A stretch of DNA of 64,000 nt from Streptomyces sp. WM6386 (lineage in GTDB: Bacteria > Actinomycetota > Actinomycetes > Streptomycetales > Streptomycetaceae), in contig NZ_JXTE01000006.1 in NCBI RefSeq assembly GCF_000972385.1, positions 124,001-188,000 of the forward strand. Direction: 5' to 3'. This document shows, piece after piece, positions 8,727 through 19,637 of this stretch. The stretch's first letter is position 1; each line of letters starts with the position of its first letter. The notes beneath the pieces are model-generated. The model did no database searches and was not told the origin of the DNA. It saw only the letters and a program-made list of their open reading frames with translations. A program made the position numbers and the translations under genes.

Positions 8727-9563
8727 ATGGCCGGGACGGACGAGGACACCGTCGCCGCCGAGGACGACGCGCTCTATGTGCTGACGGCGGTGCTGCTGAC
8801 GCCGGCGAAGTTCCCGAGCGTGCTGGGCGACGACTATCCGGAGGCCTGTGCGGCGCTCGGTCTCGCGCCGCTCGCCGACGGGTACGGCCTGGTGCTCGGC
8901 CAGGACGGCGACGGCTCCCGCTGGACGGTCGTCATCGACGACGTCTCGCTGGTCGCCGTCGCCATCGCGTCCTGGGACTGCGGCATGGAGTACGACCTGT
9001 CGCCCGACGAACGCACGGTCGTCGCCGGCCTGCCGGGCTGGCCCCTCGCCGTGGCCGTCGCGGCTCCGGGTGTGCCCGCGCCGCACGATCCCGAGCCGGA
9101 GGTCGCGGACGGCCCTGCGCTGACGCCGCCCGACACCAGCGTCTGGGGGCCGGCTCAGCGTCGGCTGGGGGCCGACGAGATCGCCCTCCAGTGGGCCACG
9201 TGGCGTGAGCAGATCGACGACGCCGACTTCCCGGTGCCGGAACCGGTGGAGTCCGCCGAGAACGGCGGGGAGGGCGAGGTGGGCGCGCCCGGGGGCCACA
9301 GCGGCATCCGGCGTGTCCTCGCGGAGGCCCGTGGGTATGTGGACACGCCGCCGCCCCTGGGCCGGGTCCGGTCGTCCTTCGCGCCGGGCGACGCCCGCAC
9401 CCTGCGTGCCGACGGACCCGGCTGGTCGCTCGTGGCCAGGACCGACGACATCGCGTTCGTGCTGCTCGACGACGAGCCCGGCGAGGTGCTGCCGGTCGGC
9501 CGCGGCCCGGAGCTGCCGGGGCTGCTGGAGGCGCTCGACAAGATGGCCGTACGTCCCAGCTGA
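8727..9563 (+). CDS. hypothetical cytoplasmic protein
   Basis: 278 residues, with GGGGAGGCTGGG before the ATG. The protein is acidic and soluble; the first half (VLTAVLLTPAKFPSVLGDDYPEACAALGL) and last quarter (WSLVARTDDIAFVLLDDE) look globular, joined by a proline-rich linker around residue 115. I recognise no family or catalytic motif. It ends 6 bp before the 3' end of the convergent 1122-residue gene. The ribosome site and codon bias make it a real gene; function is unknown. Confidence 0.7.
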   Translation: MAGTDEDTVAAEDDALYVLTAVLLTPAKFPSVLGDDYPEACAALGLAPLADGYGLVLGQDGDGSRWTVVIDDVSLVAVAIASWDCGMEYDLSPDERTVVAGLPGWPLAVAVAAPGVPAPHDPEPEVADGPALTPPDTSVWGPAQRRLGADEIALQWATWREQIDDADFPVPEPVESAENGGEGEVGAPGGHSGIRRVLAEARGYVDTPPPLGRVRSSFAPGDARTLRADGPGWSLVARTDDIAFVLLDDEPGEVLPVGRGPELPGLLEALDKMAVRPS

Positions 9564-9569
9564 ACCGGG

Positions 9570-12500
9570 TCATCGACGGCCGCGGCCGTCCGGGTCCACC
9601 AACAGGGCGTCCACGACGGTGTCCGCGTCCTGGTGGGCCCTGAGCGCGTCGAGTTCTGCCCGCCAGGGTTCGTCCCAGGATGCCGCCCGGCCGCCGGCCC
9701 GGACGAGCTCCAGCGCGAGGCGGCCGGTCACGGCGGAGCCACGGGCACGGAGGGTCCGCGCGGCGGCGAGCAGGGCGGCACGCACGCGTGGCCGGTGCAG
9801 ATCGGCCGGTACGCAGTGCCGTGTCGGCAGCCGTCCCGCCCCCGCCTCGCACTGGCGCGCGACTCTCTCCCACCGGTGTCCGTCGTGTTCGCCGTTGCGT
9901 ACGAGCACCATGGCGCTGTCCCAGCTCACACGCGCGGCGTCGGCGTGGAGCCCCACGGCCTCCAGGGTGTCGGCGAGCGCGTCCAGCACCGCCGACGGCC
10001 CCTCGCCGCCTCCTGGATCCGAGTACTCGGCGCACGCGTGCAGCCGCCGCAGCGCATCGGCACGCGCGCGTGGGTCCACGGCTCGTGCGGCCAGAGCGTC
10101 GAAGGCGCCCCGGAACGCCGACTCGGTTACCGGACCCGGCGGCAGCCGGAGGAGTTGGCGCGCGGCCGCGTCCCACACGCTGCGCGGGTGAGCCGGGGCC
10201 GCGAGGGCATCCGCGATCGCATGGAGCCCGTCGGCCGCGCCGGGCGCCAGCCACGTCGGAAGCACCTGGCACGCGGCGACCACGGTGTCCTCGTCGCCCG
10301 TCTCCATCAGCCGTACCAGGAAGGCGGCGTACGCCTCCCTCGGAACCGTGCGACCGATGCCCACGCGTGCGTGTACGACCTCGTCGCGTACGGCGGTCTC
10401 ATGGACAGCCCCCTCCAGACGGTCGGCCACGTCCCGGTGGTCGATCGCCGGCAGCAGGACGCGGGCGAGGACGGCGCGCACGTCCCGATGCCGGCCCGGC
10501 ACGTCCCAGGCCGCCAGGAGGGCCTCGAAGGCGTCCTGCCGTGGGAGGTCGGCCAGCGCCCGTACGGCTTCCTTGCGGGCGCCCACCGGGCCGTCCGCGG
10601 CGCACGCCACGGGTGCCAGCAGGGGTACCGCTTCGTCGTCCGGCAGCCGTGCGATCAGCCGCCGCACCGAGGCCATCGCGGCACGGCCGCGCACGCCCCC
10701 GGTTCCCGCGTGCCGCAGCAGAAGAGAGACATGATCGCGGTCCGGGACGTCGCCGAGGGCCACGAGTGCCGCCGCTGCCACCGGCTGTGGGGCATCCTGC
10801 GTGAGCGCCGTCAGACGTTCGGGGTCCCTCAGCAGCCTCGCCGCATCGGTCCGCACGCGCAGCGGAGCCGATTCGTCGAGCACCACGCGCGCGTGGTGCT
10901 CTTCCCAGGCGTCCCGCTGGGCAGGCAGCCACCTTCCGGCGACGCCGGGCGCGAGGTGCAGTGTCCAAGTGGTGCGGCGGGTGCGCAACCGGCCGGGGAG
11001 GCCCTCGCGTGCGGCGGCCAGGACGGGGTCGAGCAGATCGGTGCGGCGGGTGGCGACGGTCCGCAGGACGACGGGAACGGTGACGAAGGTCGGGTCCAGG
11101 GCGATCAGTTCGGCGCAGCGCTGTTCGCGCAGCCGCGGCGGTCGGACCCATGCCGCCGCGGCACGCGTCGCGAGGTGCGGATCGTCGCACTCGGCGGCGA
11201 GCCGCAGCGCCTCGGCGTCGAGTTCCGGCAGCGCGGTGAGGTGTGTCGCGAGGAGCTCCGTGAGGGCGGTGCCCACCTCGGGCCGGCGCAGGGCCGTCGG
11301 TGCGATCGCCGTCCAGATGGCCCGGGCGGTCGTCTCGCCGACGTGCAACGGGGGCAGCGCCTCGGTCTGTTCGGGGCGCGTGACGAGTTCGCCGAGCAGT
11401 CCGGCCGCGTAGGCCGCCCGGTCCGGGCGGCCGGTCGCCGCCGCCCGCTCGGCGACCCGGTGGAGCAGTCGTCGCGCGGCCCTGACGGTGTCTTCCGTCG
11501 AGTCGTGCGCCTGGACGGTGGTGAGGACGGCGTCACGCAGGACGCGTTCGGGCAGGGCGGCGAGCAGGTGACCGGCGGCGCCCGCGAGTTGTTCGAGCGC
11601 GGGACGGCGCACGGCGTCCTGGTCGTGCCAGGCCCGTTCACAGTCGGCGGCGATACGGGCGAACTGCTCGGGGTCGCCTTCGAGTTCGGCGCAGATCAGC
11701 AGAGCGGGCCAGGCCAGGGAGCGGTGTTGGACGCGGTGGTTGTCCGCGAGCGCCTTCAGCAACGGTTCACCCTCGGCGAGCGGCAGGGCCTGTGCCGCTC
11801 GGACCAGGCTCCAGGGGCGGCGTTCGCCGCGCACCGCCGAGGGACGGACCAGATCCGCCCGGTCGGCGGGTTCGAGTGCGGCCAGGGCGTTGACCGGCGC
11901 CGGGACGGGCCGTGGCGTTGCCCTGGTGTGCTTCTCGACGATGCGACGCCGCTCGGCGGGTGGGAGGAGAGCGAGCAGATCGTCCGGAGTGACGTCGGTG
12001 CGGCCCGGCGCGACGGGTCGGCGTCCGGTGCAGCGGCAGTGCTCGGCGAGTTCCGCCAGGTCGTGTGCGGGCAGGGCGAGGAGCGTTTGGCGCAGCGAGG
12101 GCGGCAGCGGGCCTACGGGGACGAGGCGTTCCCGGGCGCGGTCGCCGGGGCCGGGGGGTGGTGTGCGCAGCACCGCCAGTGCTTCGGCGGGCCGGGTCAG
12201 GGCGGAGAGGACGGCTGCGGGAGTGAGCAGCAGCGGTGTCCGTTCCAGCAACAGGAGCGCCGCGCGCGGCTCACGCCGGGCGGCGAGCGACGCGACGGCA
12301 CGGAACTGGCGGGTCAGGTGCTGGGGACGGTGCGCGCATTGAGCCGTCACGTGTACGGCGACGGCGTAGGGGGCGGTGCGGGCCAGGGAGTTGAGGACGC
12401 CGGGTGCCGGTTCGACGCGGGGCAGCCATTCGGCCACCGTCTCGGGTGGGCAGGCGGGCAGGAGTGCGGCCGCTTCCCGGCCGCCGTGGCATTCGTGGAT

Positions 12501-12938
12501 CTGCGGCAGCAGCCTGGCCGCCAGTGCGGTACGGCGGCTCAGCTTGAGGAGTCGATAGGTGTCGTGGCGTACAGCCCTGATGTCGCTCAGGGCCAGGCGC
12601 ACCAGGGCCTGTTCGGGTACGGGCAGCCGGATGGCCGCCGAGCGGGCCCGGCGTCCCAGCAGCGGGTCGGCGAGAGCCTCCGTCACCCGTTCCAGGTCGC
12701 GGCGGACCACCGCGAGGAACAGAGCTGTGTGCCGGTCGGCGTGATCGCCGTGGTCGAGGACATGGTGGAGCGTCTCGTAGGCGCCCGGAGCGAGGGTGCG
12801 GGCATAGCGCGCCAGGGCGCTCGTACGGGCCGGGAAGGGCAGGGTGTCGAAGTGGGCCCTCAGCCAGGCGGGCGTCAGGGGCGCCGGCGGGTTCTGGGGC
12901 TGTCGGGACGGCGTCGGGGACGCCTCGTATGCGGCCAT
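9570..12938 (-). CDS. large alpha-helical repeat protein (HEAT/ARM-like), unknown function
   Basis: 1122 residues of almost continuous Arg/Ala/Leu-rich helices, without signal peptide, membrane segment or nucleotide-binding motif. Recurrent units such as VAAAALVALGDVPDRDHVSLLL and GARKEAVRALADLPRQDAFEA have the helix-turn-helix rhythm of HEAT repeats, suggesting a superhelical protein-binding scaffold. The N-terminus (TPAWLRAHFDTLPFPARTSALARYARTLAP) resembles the first repeat. It is preceded by a 233-bp divergent promoter region and is probably monocistronic. No partner can be inferred. Confidence 0.75.
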   Translation of the reverse strand: MAAYEASPTPSRQPQNPPAPLTPAWLRAHFDTLPFPARTSALARYARTLAPGAYETLHHVLDHGDHADRHTALFLAVVRRDLERVTEALADPLLGRRARSAAIRLPVPEQALVRLALSDIRAVRHDTYRLLKLSRRTALAARLLPQIHECHGGREAAALLPACPPETVAEWLPRVEPAPGVLNSLARTAPYAVAVHVTAQCAHRPQHLTRQFRAVASLAARREPRAALLLLERTPLLLTPAAVLSALTRPAEALAVLRTPPPGPGDRARERLVPVGPLPPSLRQTLLALPAHDLAELAEHCRCTGRRPVAPGRTDVTPDDLLALLPPAERRRIVEKHTRATPRPVPAPVNALAALEPADRADLVRPSAVRGERRPWSLVRAAQALPLAEGEPLLKALADNHRVQHRSLAWPALLICAELEGDPEQFARIAADCERAWHDQDAVRRPALEQLAGAAGHLLAALPERVLRDAVLTTVQAHDSTEDTVRAARRLLHRVAERAAATGRPDRAAYAAGLLGELVTRPEQTEALPPLHVGETTARAIWTAIAPTALRRPEVGTALTELLATHLTALPELDAEALRLAAECDDPHLATRAAAAWVRPPRLREQRCAELIALDPTFVTVPVVLRTVATRRTDLLDPVLAAAREGLPGRLRTRRTTWTLHLAPGVAGRWLPAQRDAWEEHHARVVLDESAPLRVRTDAARLLRDPERLTALTQDAPQPVAAAALVALGDVPDRDHVSLLLRHAGTGGVRGRAAMASVRRLIARLPDDEAVPLLAPVACAADGPVGARKEAVRALADLPRQDAFEALLAAWDVPGRHRDVRAVLARVLLPAIDHRDVADRLEGAVHETAVRDEVVHARVGIGRTVPREAYAAFLVRLMETGDEDTVVAACQVLPTWLAPGAADGLHAIADALAAPAHPRSVWDAAARQLLRLPPGPVTESAFRGAFDALAARAVDPRARADALRRLHACAEYSDPGGGEGPSAVLDALADTLEAVGLHADAARVSWDSAMVLVRNGEHDGHRWERVARQCEAGAGRLPTRHCVPADLHRPRVRAALLAAARTLRARGSAVTGRLALELVRAGGRAASWDEPWRAELDALRAHQDADTVVDALLVDPDGRGRR

Positions 12939-13171
12939 CAGCGCTCACCGTGGAGTCGCTGGGCCCCCTTTCCAGAAGTCATGTCGGCCATGGTGGGGTG
13001 CCGCTGATCACCTGCGCAAACGAATTTCTCGCGCCTCTTCGATCCCCTTCCTCCACACGGCACTTCACATATGGCGAGCTCATTCCATGTGGCCCCGACC
13101 CATGGATGGCGCCGTACAGCACTCGCACCATGAGGCAGCCCGCGACTCCCCGACCCGTACCGGAGGCCCTC
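12939..13171. other. intergenic divergent region, no gene seen
   Basis: It separates the repeat-protein gene from the secreted esterase. It is somewhat less GC-rich around 13015-13090 (AAACGAATTTCTC, CACATATGGCG), consistent with promoters. I found no clear repeat or small gene. Confidence 0.4.
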
Positions 13172-14556
13172 ATGCACCTGTCCCGAGGCGTCCCGCTCCT
13201 CGCCGCCGCACTCGTGGCGACGGTCCTCACCTGGCCGACTCCCGCCGCAGGCACGGCAGATGGTCACTGCGCACGACAGGACCGCGTCCACGTGCCGGGC
13301 GCGGCCTTCCAACGGAGCGCGTGTCTCACGGACCTGACGACCACCGGGCTGGCCGGCACCCCGTACACCGACACGGCCGACCAGGCGGGGCTGACGGCCA
13401 GGGCGACCCGCACCCCGTCCGGGGTTCCCGGTGTGCAGATCGACGGCTACTTCCCGGACCCCTCCCGGTTCAACGCCACCCACGGATGGCAGCACGACGC
13501 CCAGTTCGTGATCAGACTCCCGGACCGCTGGAACGGCGGACTCGTCATCACCGGCGCACCGGGTACGCGCAGGCAGTACGCCACGGACACGGCGATCTCC
13601 GACCAAGTGCTCGCGCAGGGCTACGCCTACGCCGCGACCGACAAGGGCAACAACGGCGCCGACTTCTACCGCGACGGCACCCGCCCCGGTGACGCGGTCG
13701 CCGAGTGGAACGCGCGCACCACCCAGCTCACGCGCGCGGCCAAGCGTGCGGTGGCCCGGCGTTACGGGCACACGCCGAGCCGCACGTACATGACGGGCAT
13801 CTCCAACGGCGGCTATCTGACGCGCTGGCAGCTGGAGAACCATCCGGAGCTGTACGACGGCGGCGTGGACTGGGAGGGCGCGTTGTGGACCGCGGACGGC
13901 CCGAATCTGCTCACCTCGCTGCCCGCGGCCGTGGCCCGTACGACCGGCTCGGCGCGGGACGAGGACCTGTATGCGGTGGGCTTCGCGCGCGGCTCGGAGT
14001 TCCTGTGGCCGTACCACGAGAAGGCCTACTGGGGGTCACGCAGAAGATCTACCGCGCCGAGTTCGACCCGGCCTACGACCCCGCCTGCCCCGGCCCGACC
14101 GCGGGGACCACCACGGAGCAGGTGCTGGCGCCCTGCGCCACCGACGCGGTCTACGACTACACCGCACGCCCGGCGTCCGTCCGTCGCGCCGTGGCCCGGG
14201 TGGCGCTGACCGGACGGATCGGCCGACCGCTGATCACCCTGCACGGCGACCTGGACGCGCTGCTGCCCGAGGCCGCCGACTCCGATGTGTACGCGCGCAT
14301 GGTCGACGCGAGCGGCAGGGGCCGTGTGCACCGCTACTACACGGTCGAGGGCGGCACGCATGTCGACGGCCTGTACGACACCTATCCGGACCTGCTGCGG
14401 CCGATCCTGCCCTGCTACCGGTCGGCCTTCGACGCGCTGGTGTCATGGGTGGAGCGAGGCACCCCGCCGCCCGCGGACCATGCCGTGAGCAGGCCCGCGA
14501 GCGGCGACGTGGTCAACTCCTGCACCCTGGCCGACCGGGCCGAGGCGGCCCGGTAG
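13172..14556 (+). pseudogene. secreted alpha/beta-hydrolase (oligomer/feruloyl-type esterase), frameshifted
   Basis: The ATG follows CGGAGG and begins a secretion signal (MHLSRGVPLLAAALVATVLT). The mature enzyme shows the nucleophile elbow GISNGG and HPELYDGGVDWEGALW, like tannase/3-hydroxybutyrate-oligomer-hydrolase-type esterases. After EKAYWG the frame is lost in a run of five G (14031-14035). Homology resumes one frame over with VTQKIYRAEFDPAYDP and continues through the acid/histidine region (LHGDLDALLP, EGGTHVDGLYD) to a stop at 14554. A sixth G would restore one reading frame of about 461 residues. It is either a recent pseudogene or a homopolymer sequencing error. Confidence 0.75.
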
Positions 14557-14565
14557 CCGAGGCTC

Positions 14566-14748
14566 TCAGCGACCGAGCTCCTTGCGTGAGACACGGCGCA
14601 ACCTGCGCCGCTGCGAGGGGTCCAGCGTGAGGTACGCGGCGGCCGGCACTCCCAGGACTATCAGGAGCGCGGCCCACCACGGCAGCCAGATCAGCAGAAG
14701 GATGCCGACCGCCACACCTCCTGCGGCGATCTTCGCGTTCTTCGACAT
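14566..14748 (-). CDS. small single-span membrane protein
   Basis: 60 residues with GGAGGAGGCG upstream of the ATG. A short basic start (MSKNAKIA) precedes a long hydrophobic segment (residues 8-40, glycine-rich then LLIWLPWWAALLIVLGVP), and a strongly basic tail follows (SQRRRLRRVSRKELGR). This looks like a small integral membrane protein with the tail inside. Function unknown; it is convergent with the frameshifted esterase. Confidence 0.65.
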   Translation of the reverse strand: MSKNAKIAAGGVAVGILLLIWLPWWAALLIVLGVPAAAYLTLDPSQRRRLRRVSRKELGR

Positions 14749-14858
14749 GTGTCGCCTCCTCCGCGGCCACAGCCGCTCTCTGTCCTGAGAACGGGCCCGC
14801 GCTCCCCACGGTTCCGCACCACGACCCTGAGACGTCCCTGAGGCGCTACCCCTAGGTG

Positions 14859-14873
14859 TCCCTGAGACAGGGA
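14859..14873. promoter_or_regulatory. TCCCTG-AGA-CAGGGA palindrome in divergent promoter region
   Basis: A perfect 6-bp inverted repeat with a 3-bp centre sits between the small membrane protein gene and the SNF2 helicase gene. GTCCCTGAG also occurs at 14834-14842 as a direct repeat of one arm. It could be an operator or a transcript hairpin; the sequence alone does not decide. Confidence 0.35.
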
Positions 14874-14994
14874 TACCCATCCCCACCATGAGGTGACCCA
14901 GATCACGGCCCGGTCATTCCGGGTCGACCGAGCAGGTGCTGTACCCTCGGCCACTCCGCGCTGAGTAGTCAAGTTTGAGGAGTATCGCATTCCT

Positions 14995-17850
14995 GTGCCG
15001 AGGATTCCCGCGGCAACACCGTCCGAGATCTCTGAACTGGCCCGATGCTGTGCCGTGTTCGTCCCCGGCGACCCGGCCCGCACCGGTTCCGTCGCCTTCT
15101 GGGACCCCGATGGCGACGCACCGCCGGCCGTCGCGTCGGGCTACGTCGAGGACCTGACCGTCGTCGCGCCCGGCGAGGAGGGGGTGGAGACGGTGACCGT
15201 GCCGGCCGTGCTGCTGCCGGTGCGGGCGGCCCTGCCCGTCCTCACGCGTGCGCGTGCCGCCACGCACGGCCATCGGGCGACCGTGTTCTGGGGCACGGCC
15301 GCCGTGCACGCACTGCAGCTCGCGGCTCGCGGACTGCTGCTGCCCGGCCTGTCCGAGGGCGACAACGACGCCTGGCGCGTGGGTCCGTTGCGCCCCGAGG
15401 ACGTCGAGCGTATCCGGGCGCTGGCCGCGGCGATGCCGCCCGAGGCGCACGCCGTACCGCTCGACGGCGGCCCACCGCTGCGGCTGCCCGATCCCGAGCG
15501 GCTGCTGCGCGCCTTCCTCGACGCGATCGCCGACACGCTGCCCCGCTCCCCCGCCGCGTCGCTCGTGACCGGCGGCCCCGCCTACGCGGCGCGGGAACCG
15601 CAGCACGTGCCCGGGCACCGGGCCTGGGCGGCCGATGTGGCCGCCGGTCACGACGCGGGCGTACGGCTGTCGCTGCGGATCGAGGCACCCGGTCTCTCGA
15701 CCGCGGCGCGGGACGAGGCCACCCCGGCGTTCCGGGCCGTGCTGCAGGTGCACGACGTGAGCGATCCGGCGCTGGTCGCGGACGCCGGCGAGGTGTGGAC
15801 AGGGCCGGGCGGGGCGTTCGGCCCTCGTGCGCGGATGGACGCCCTGCTCGCGCTGCGCCGCGCGGCCCGCGCCTGGCCGCCGCTCGCGCCCCTGCTCTCG
15901 GCGGCCGTGCCGGACGCGCTCGAACTCGCCGACGAGGAGGTCATCGATCTCCTCTCGGCCGGCGCCCGGACCCTCGCCGGCGCCGGAGTCGACGTGCACT
16001 GGCCCAAGGAGCTCGCCCGCGAACTGACGGCCCGCGCGGTGGTCGGTCCGCCGGACGACACGTCGGAGCCCGGCAGACTCTCCTCGGACACCCCCTCGTT
16101 CCTCTCCGCCGACGCGCTGCTGGCCTTCAACTGGCGGTTCGCACTCGGCGACCAGCAGCTCACCCGCGAGGAGCTCGACCGACTGGCCGAGTCGAACCGC
16201 CCTGTCGTGCGGCTGCGCGACCAGTGGGTCCTGATCGACCCGCAGGAGGTGCGCCGGGCCCGCGCCCAGCAGGACCGCAAGATCACCCCCGTCGACGCGC
16301 TCGGCGCCGCTCTCACGGGCTCCACGGAGATCGACGGCCACCGGGTCGAGGTGCACCCCACGGGATGGCTCGCGGACCTGCGGGAACGGCTCGCGGACCC
16401 CGAGGCGCAACAGCCGGTCGAGCAGCCCGCGGAGCTCGCGGCCACGCTGCGGGACTACCAGCGGCGCGGCCTCAACTGGCTGGCGCGGATGACCTCCTTG
16501 GGGCTGGGCTGCTGTCTCGCCGACGACATGGGGCTCGGCAAGACGATCACGCTGATCGCGCTGCATCTGCACCGGCAGACGGATGCCTCCACCGCCGGTC
16601 CCACGCTCGTGGTGTGCCCGACCTCCCTCATGGGCAACTGGCAGCGCGAGATCGAGAGGTTCGCCCCCGGCACGCGCGTGCGCCGCTTCCACGGGCCGCG
16701 ACGGGACCTGGACGCCCTGGCCGCCGGGGAGTTCGTGCTCACCACGTACGGCACGATGCGGCTGGACGCCGACCGGCTGGCCGACGTGTCGTGGGGCATG
16801 GTCGTGGCGGACGAGGCGCAGCACGTCAAGAACCCGTACTCGGCGACGGCACGGCAGCTGCGTTCCATCGGCGCACGCGCACGCGTGGCGCTCACCGGCA
16901 CCCCGGTGGAGAACAACCTGTCGGAGCTGTGGGCCATCCTCGACTGGACGACTCCCGGCCTGCTGGGCCGCCTCGGCGCGTTCCGCGCCCGGTACGCGCA
17001 GGCCATCGAGGGCGGCCGGGATCCGAGGGCCGCCGAGCGGCTGTCGCGGCTGGTGCGCCCGTTCCTGCTGCGCCGCCGCAAGTCGGATCCGGGCATCGCT
17101 CCGGAGCTGCCGCCGAAGACGGAGACGGACCGCGCGGTGTCGCTCACCAAGGAGCAGGCGGGTCTGTACGAGGCCGTGGTGCGCGAGACGCTCGCGGAGA
17201 TCTCCGGCGCCGACAACATGGCGCGGCGAGGGCTGATCGTGAAGCTGCTGACCGGGCTGAAGCAGATCTGCAACCACCCGGCGCAGTACCTCAAGGAGGA
17301 CCGGCCGAGGATCGTCGGACGGTCCGGAAAGCTGGAGCTCCTGGACGAGTTGCTCGACACCATCCTCTCCGAGGGGGCGAGCGTGCTGGTCTTCACGCAG
17401 TACGTGCAGATGGCCCGCCTCATCGAGCGGCACCTGGCCACCCGCGGAGTGCCCTCGCAGTTCCTGCACGGCGGCACGCCCGTCGCTCAACGGGAGGCGA
17501 TGGTCCAGCACTTCCAGGACGGTGGGGTCCCGGTCTTCCTGCTGTCGTTGAAGGCGGCGGGTACGGGGCTGAACCTCACCCGGGCCGAGCATGTCGTGCA
17601 CTACGACCGCTGGTGGAACCCGGCCGTGGAGGCACAGGCCACCGACCGTGCGTACCGGATCGGGCAGAACCGGCCGGTGCAGGTGCACCGGTTGATCGCC
17701 GAGGGAACCATCGAGGACCGCATCGCCGACATGCTGAGCCGCAAGCGGGAGTTGGCCGACGCGGTGCTCGGCGCCGGTGAGGCGGCCCTCACGGAACTGA
17801 CGGACGCGGAGCTGGCGGATCTGGTCGAACTGCGAGGGGGCACACGATGA
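14995..17850 (+). CDS. SNF2-family DEAD/DEAH-box helicase
   Basis: 951 residues. The N-terminal half is an actinobacterial SNF2_assoc-type region. The Swi2/Snf2 ATPase follows from about residue 480: motif [13 protein letters not shown], Ia [25 protein letters not shown] (DEAQ form), [39 protein letters not shown] and [11 protein letters not shown]. These proteins translocate on duplex DNA and remodel protein-DNA complexes. The stop codon overlaps the start of the SWIM gene (ATGA), so the two are translationally coupled. The GTG start is preceded by GAGGAG at slightly long spacing. Confidence 0.92.
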   Translation: MPRIPAATPSEISELARCCAVFVPGDPARTGSVAFWDPDGDAPPAVASGYVEDLTVVAPGEEGVETVTVPAVLLPVRAALPVLTRARAATHGHRATVFWGTAAVHALQLAARGLLLPGLSEGDNDAWRVGPLRPEDVERIRALAAAMPPEAHAVPLDGGPPLRLPDPERLLRAFLDAIADTLPRSPAASLVTGGPAYAAREPQHVPGHRAWAADVAAGHDAGVRLSLRIEAPGLSTAARDEATPAFRAVLQVHDVSDPALVADAGEVWTGPGGAFGPRARMDALLALRRAARAWPPLAPLLSAAVPDALELADEEVIDLLSAGARTLAGAGVDVHWPKELARELTARAVVGPPDDTSEPGRLSSDTPSFLSADALLAFNWRFALGDQQLTREELDRLAESNRPVVRLRDQWVLIDPQEVRRARAQQDRKITPVDALGAALTGSTEIDGHRVEVHPTGWLADLRERLADPEAQQPVEQPAELAATLRDYQRRGLNWLARMTSLGLGCCLADDMGLGKTITLIALHLHRQTDASTAGPTLVVCPTSLMGNWQREIERFAPGTRVRRFHGPRRDLDALAAGEFVLTTYGTMRLDADRLADVSWGMVVADEAQHVKNPYSATARQLRSIGARARVALTGTPVENNLSELWAILDWTTPGLLGRLGAFRARYAQAIEGGRDPRAAERLSRLVRPFLLRRRKSDPGIAPELPPKTETDRAVSLTKEQAGLYEAVVRETLAEISGADNMARRGLIVKLLTGLKQICNHPAQYLKEDRPRIVGRSGKLELLDELLDTILSEGASVLVFTQYVQMARLIERHLATRGVPSQFLHGGTPVAQREAMVQHFQDGGVPVFLLSLKAAGTGLNLTRAEHVVHYDRWWNPAVEAQATDRAYRIGQNRPVQVHRLIAEGTIEDRIADMLSRKRELADAVLGAGEAALTELTDAELADLVELRGGTR

Positions 17851-19079
17851 GTGACGAGACGGAGCGCACGTTCGCCGCGTTCCCTCCCGCGCGCGGGAGG
17901 GGCTTCGCGCAGAGCTGGTGGGGCCAGGCCTGGCTGAAGGCGCTGGAGGACGCCGCGCTCGACACCGCGCAGGTGAAGACCGGCCGGAGCCTCGCGCGCG
18001 CGGGAGCCGTCGGCGCGGTGTCGGTACGGCCGGGGCGCATCACGGCCGTCGTCCAGGACCGCGACCGCACCCCGCACCGGGCCGATGTGCTGCTGGAGCA
18101 GCTGTCCGACGACCAGTGGGACCGCTTCCTGGACATGACCGTCGCGCGCGCCGGCCATGTCGCGGCTCTCCTGGACCGCGACATGCCTCCGCACCTGGTC
18201 GAGGACGCGGCGGCCGCGGGCGTCGAACTCCTGCCGGGGATGGGCGATCTGGAGCCGGAGTGCGACTGTGGCGCCTGGGACCACTGCGGGCACACGGCGG
18301 CGCTCTGCTATCAGGTGGCGCGGCTGCTGGACGAGGACCCCTTCGTCCTGCTGCTGATGCGGGGCCGCGGTGAACGCGCCTTGCTGCACGACCTCCAGGA
18401 CCGCACCGCCGTACCCGATGAGGCGCCGGCCCTGCAGGAGGGCGTGGACGCCGCCGAGGCGTACGCGGCCGGGGACATCCTTCCGCCGCTGCCCGCCCTG
18501 CCGGAGCTCCCCGAGGAGCCCGGCGTACCACCGTCCCTGGACACCGAGACGCCGGCCCCCTCCGGTGTCGGTCCGGCCGCCCTGGAGTTCCTGGCCGCCC
18601 GGACCGCGGCACAGGCATACCGTCTGCTGGCCGAACAGGACGCTTTCGACGACGAGTTGACGCTCGCCCAGGACGCCGTCCGCCTCGCGGTGGGCATTTC
18701 GGAGAGGACCGTGCTGGAGCGGCTGGCAGAGGGCTCGGGGCGCGCCATGGAGGAGTTGGCGCCGGCCATGCGCGCGTGGCGGGACGGAGGCGTGGCCGCG
18801 CTGGACGTGCTCGAGGAGGAATGGACGGCAGGGGGTGAAACGCTCGCACGCGCGCGTGCCGCGCTCGACTCGGCGTGGGACGAGGAGGAGCGGCCGTCGT
18901 TGCGGGCGAGGGGCAACCGGTGGACGGTCGTGGGCTCTTCGAGCCAGTTGCGCCTGGGACGGGACGGCCGCTGGTGGCCGTACCGGAAGGAGCGGGGCCG
19001 CTGGGTGCCCGCGGGGGGCGGCGTCCAGGATCCCGCGACCGCGCTGGCTGCGGCTCAGGAGGCCCTGGAGATAGGTTGA
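17847..19079 (+). CDS. SWIM zinc-finger protein
   Basis: 410 residues. The SWIM motif C-x-C-x(n)-C-x-H is visible as [18 protein letters not shown] near residues 137-154; SWIM fingers bind DNA or proteins. The N-terminus ([23 protein letters not shown]) is typical of bacterial SWIM proteins that pair with SNF2 helicases. The C-terminal region is helical and ends with [16 protein letters not shown]. It overlaps the helicase stop by 4 bp, so the proteins probably act together on DNA. The biological role (repair, transcription recycling or defence) is not known. Confidence 0.9.
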   Translation: MSDETERTFAAFPPARGRGFAQSWWGQAWLKALEDAALDTAQVKTGRSLARAGAVGAVSVRPGRITAVVQDRDRTPHRADVLLEQLSDDQWDRFLDMTVARAGHVAALLDRDMPPHLVEDAAAAGVELLPGMGDLEPECDCGAWDHCGHTAALCYQVARLLDEDPFVLLLMRGRGERALLHDLQDRTAVPDEAPALQEGVDAAEAYAAGDILPPLPALPELPEEPGVPPSLDTETPAPSGVGPAALEFLAARTAAQAYRLLAEQDAFDDELTLAQDAVRLAVGISERTVLERLAEGSGRAMEELAPAMRAWRDGGVAALDVLEEEWTAGGETLARARAALDSAWDEEERPSLRARGNRWTVVGSSSQLRLGRDGRWWPYRKERGRWVPAGGGVQDPATALAAAQEALEIG

Positions 19080-19085
19080 TGTGTC

Positions 19086-19637
19086 ATGAGGCACTTCGGC
19101 CAGGACATCCTCACCGTCGCGGACGAGCTCACCGAGGCGTACGTCGAGATCTTCACCGCCCCGCCCTGGGACCACCGGAACGCCGAGGAGACCCGCGCGG
19201 CGTTCCGGGAGCGGCTGGAGACGGACGCGCACCGCCCCGGCTTCCGTGCCGTCCTGGCGCTCTCGGACAGCGGTGGGGTGGACGGCTTCGTCACGGGCTG
19301 GACGACGCGGTCCCCCTTTCGCAGCGACCGCGCGTACGGCAAGGTCAGCCGACGGCTCGGCGCCGACCGGGTCGACGAGCTGCTGGTCGGCGCTTTCGAG
19401 GTCGACGAATTGGGCGTACGGTCGCGCGCCCGCGGCACGGGTCTGGGCCGTCGGCTGCTGTCGGCCCTGACCGTCTCCGTGCCGGAGGGCCGGGCGTGGT
19501 TGCTGACCTGGGACCAGGCGCACGACACGCTCGCGTTCTACCGGCGTACCGGCTGGACGGAGCCCGAACCGCTGCCCGGCCAGGAGACGGACGTGGTCGT
19601 GTTCCTGGCGCCCGCCAGGGCTGCTACGACTCCGTGA
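19086..19637 (+). CDS. GNAT-family N-acetyltransferase
   Basis: 183 residues. The acetyl-CoA site is visible as LGVRSRARGTGLGRRLLSAL, the R/Q-x-x-G-x-G/A loop of the GNAT fold, followed by the C-terminal strand-helix with DTLAFYRRTGWTEPEP. Substrate unknown. It begins 6 bp after the SWIM gene and may be the third gene of that operon. Its last 14 bp overlap the end of the convergent NUDIX gene. Confidence 0.82.
   Translation: MRHFGQDILTVADELTEAYVEIFTAPPWDHRNAEETRAAFRERLETDAHRPGFRAVLALSDSGGVDGFVTGWTTRSPFRSDRAYGKVSRRLGADRVDELLVGAFEVDELGVRSRARGTGLGRRLLSALTVSVPEGRAWLLTWDQAHDTLAFYRRTGWTEPEPLPGQETDVVVFLAPARAATTP

Noticed and set aside
9633..13007. A 1124-codon plus-strand frame opposite the repeat-protein gene
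   Set aside because: Composition is Gly/Arg/Gln-rich with no ribosome site. The minus-strand frame has helix-repeat character and the normal third-position bias.
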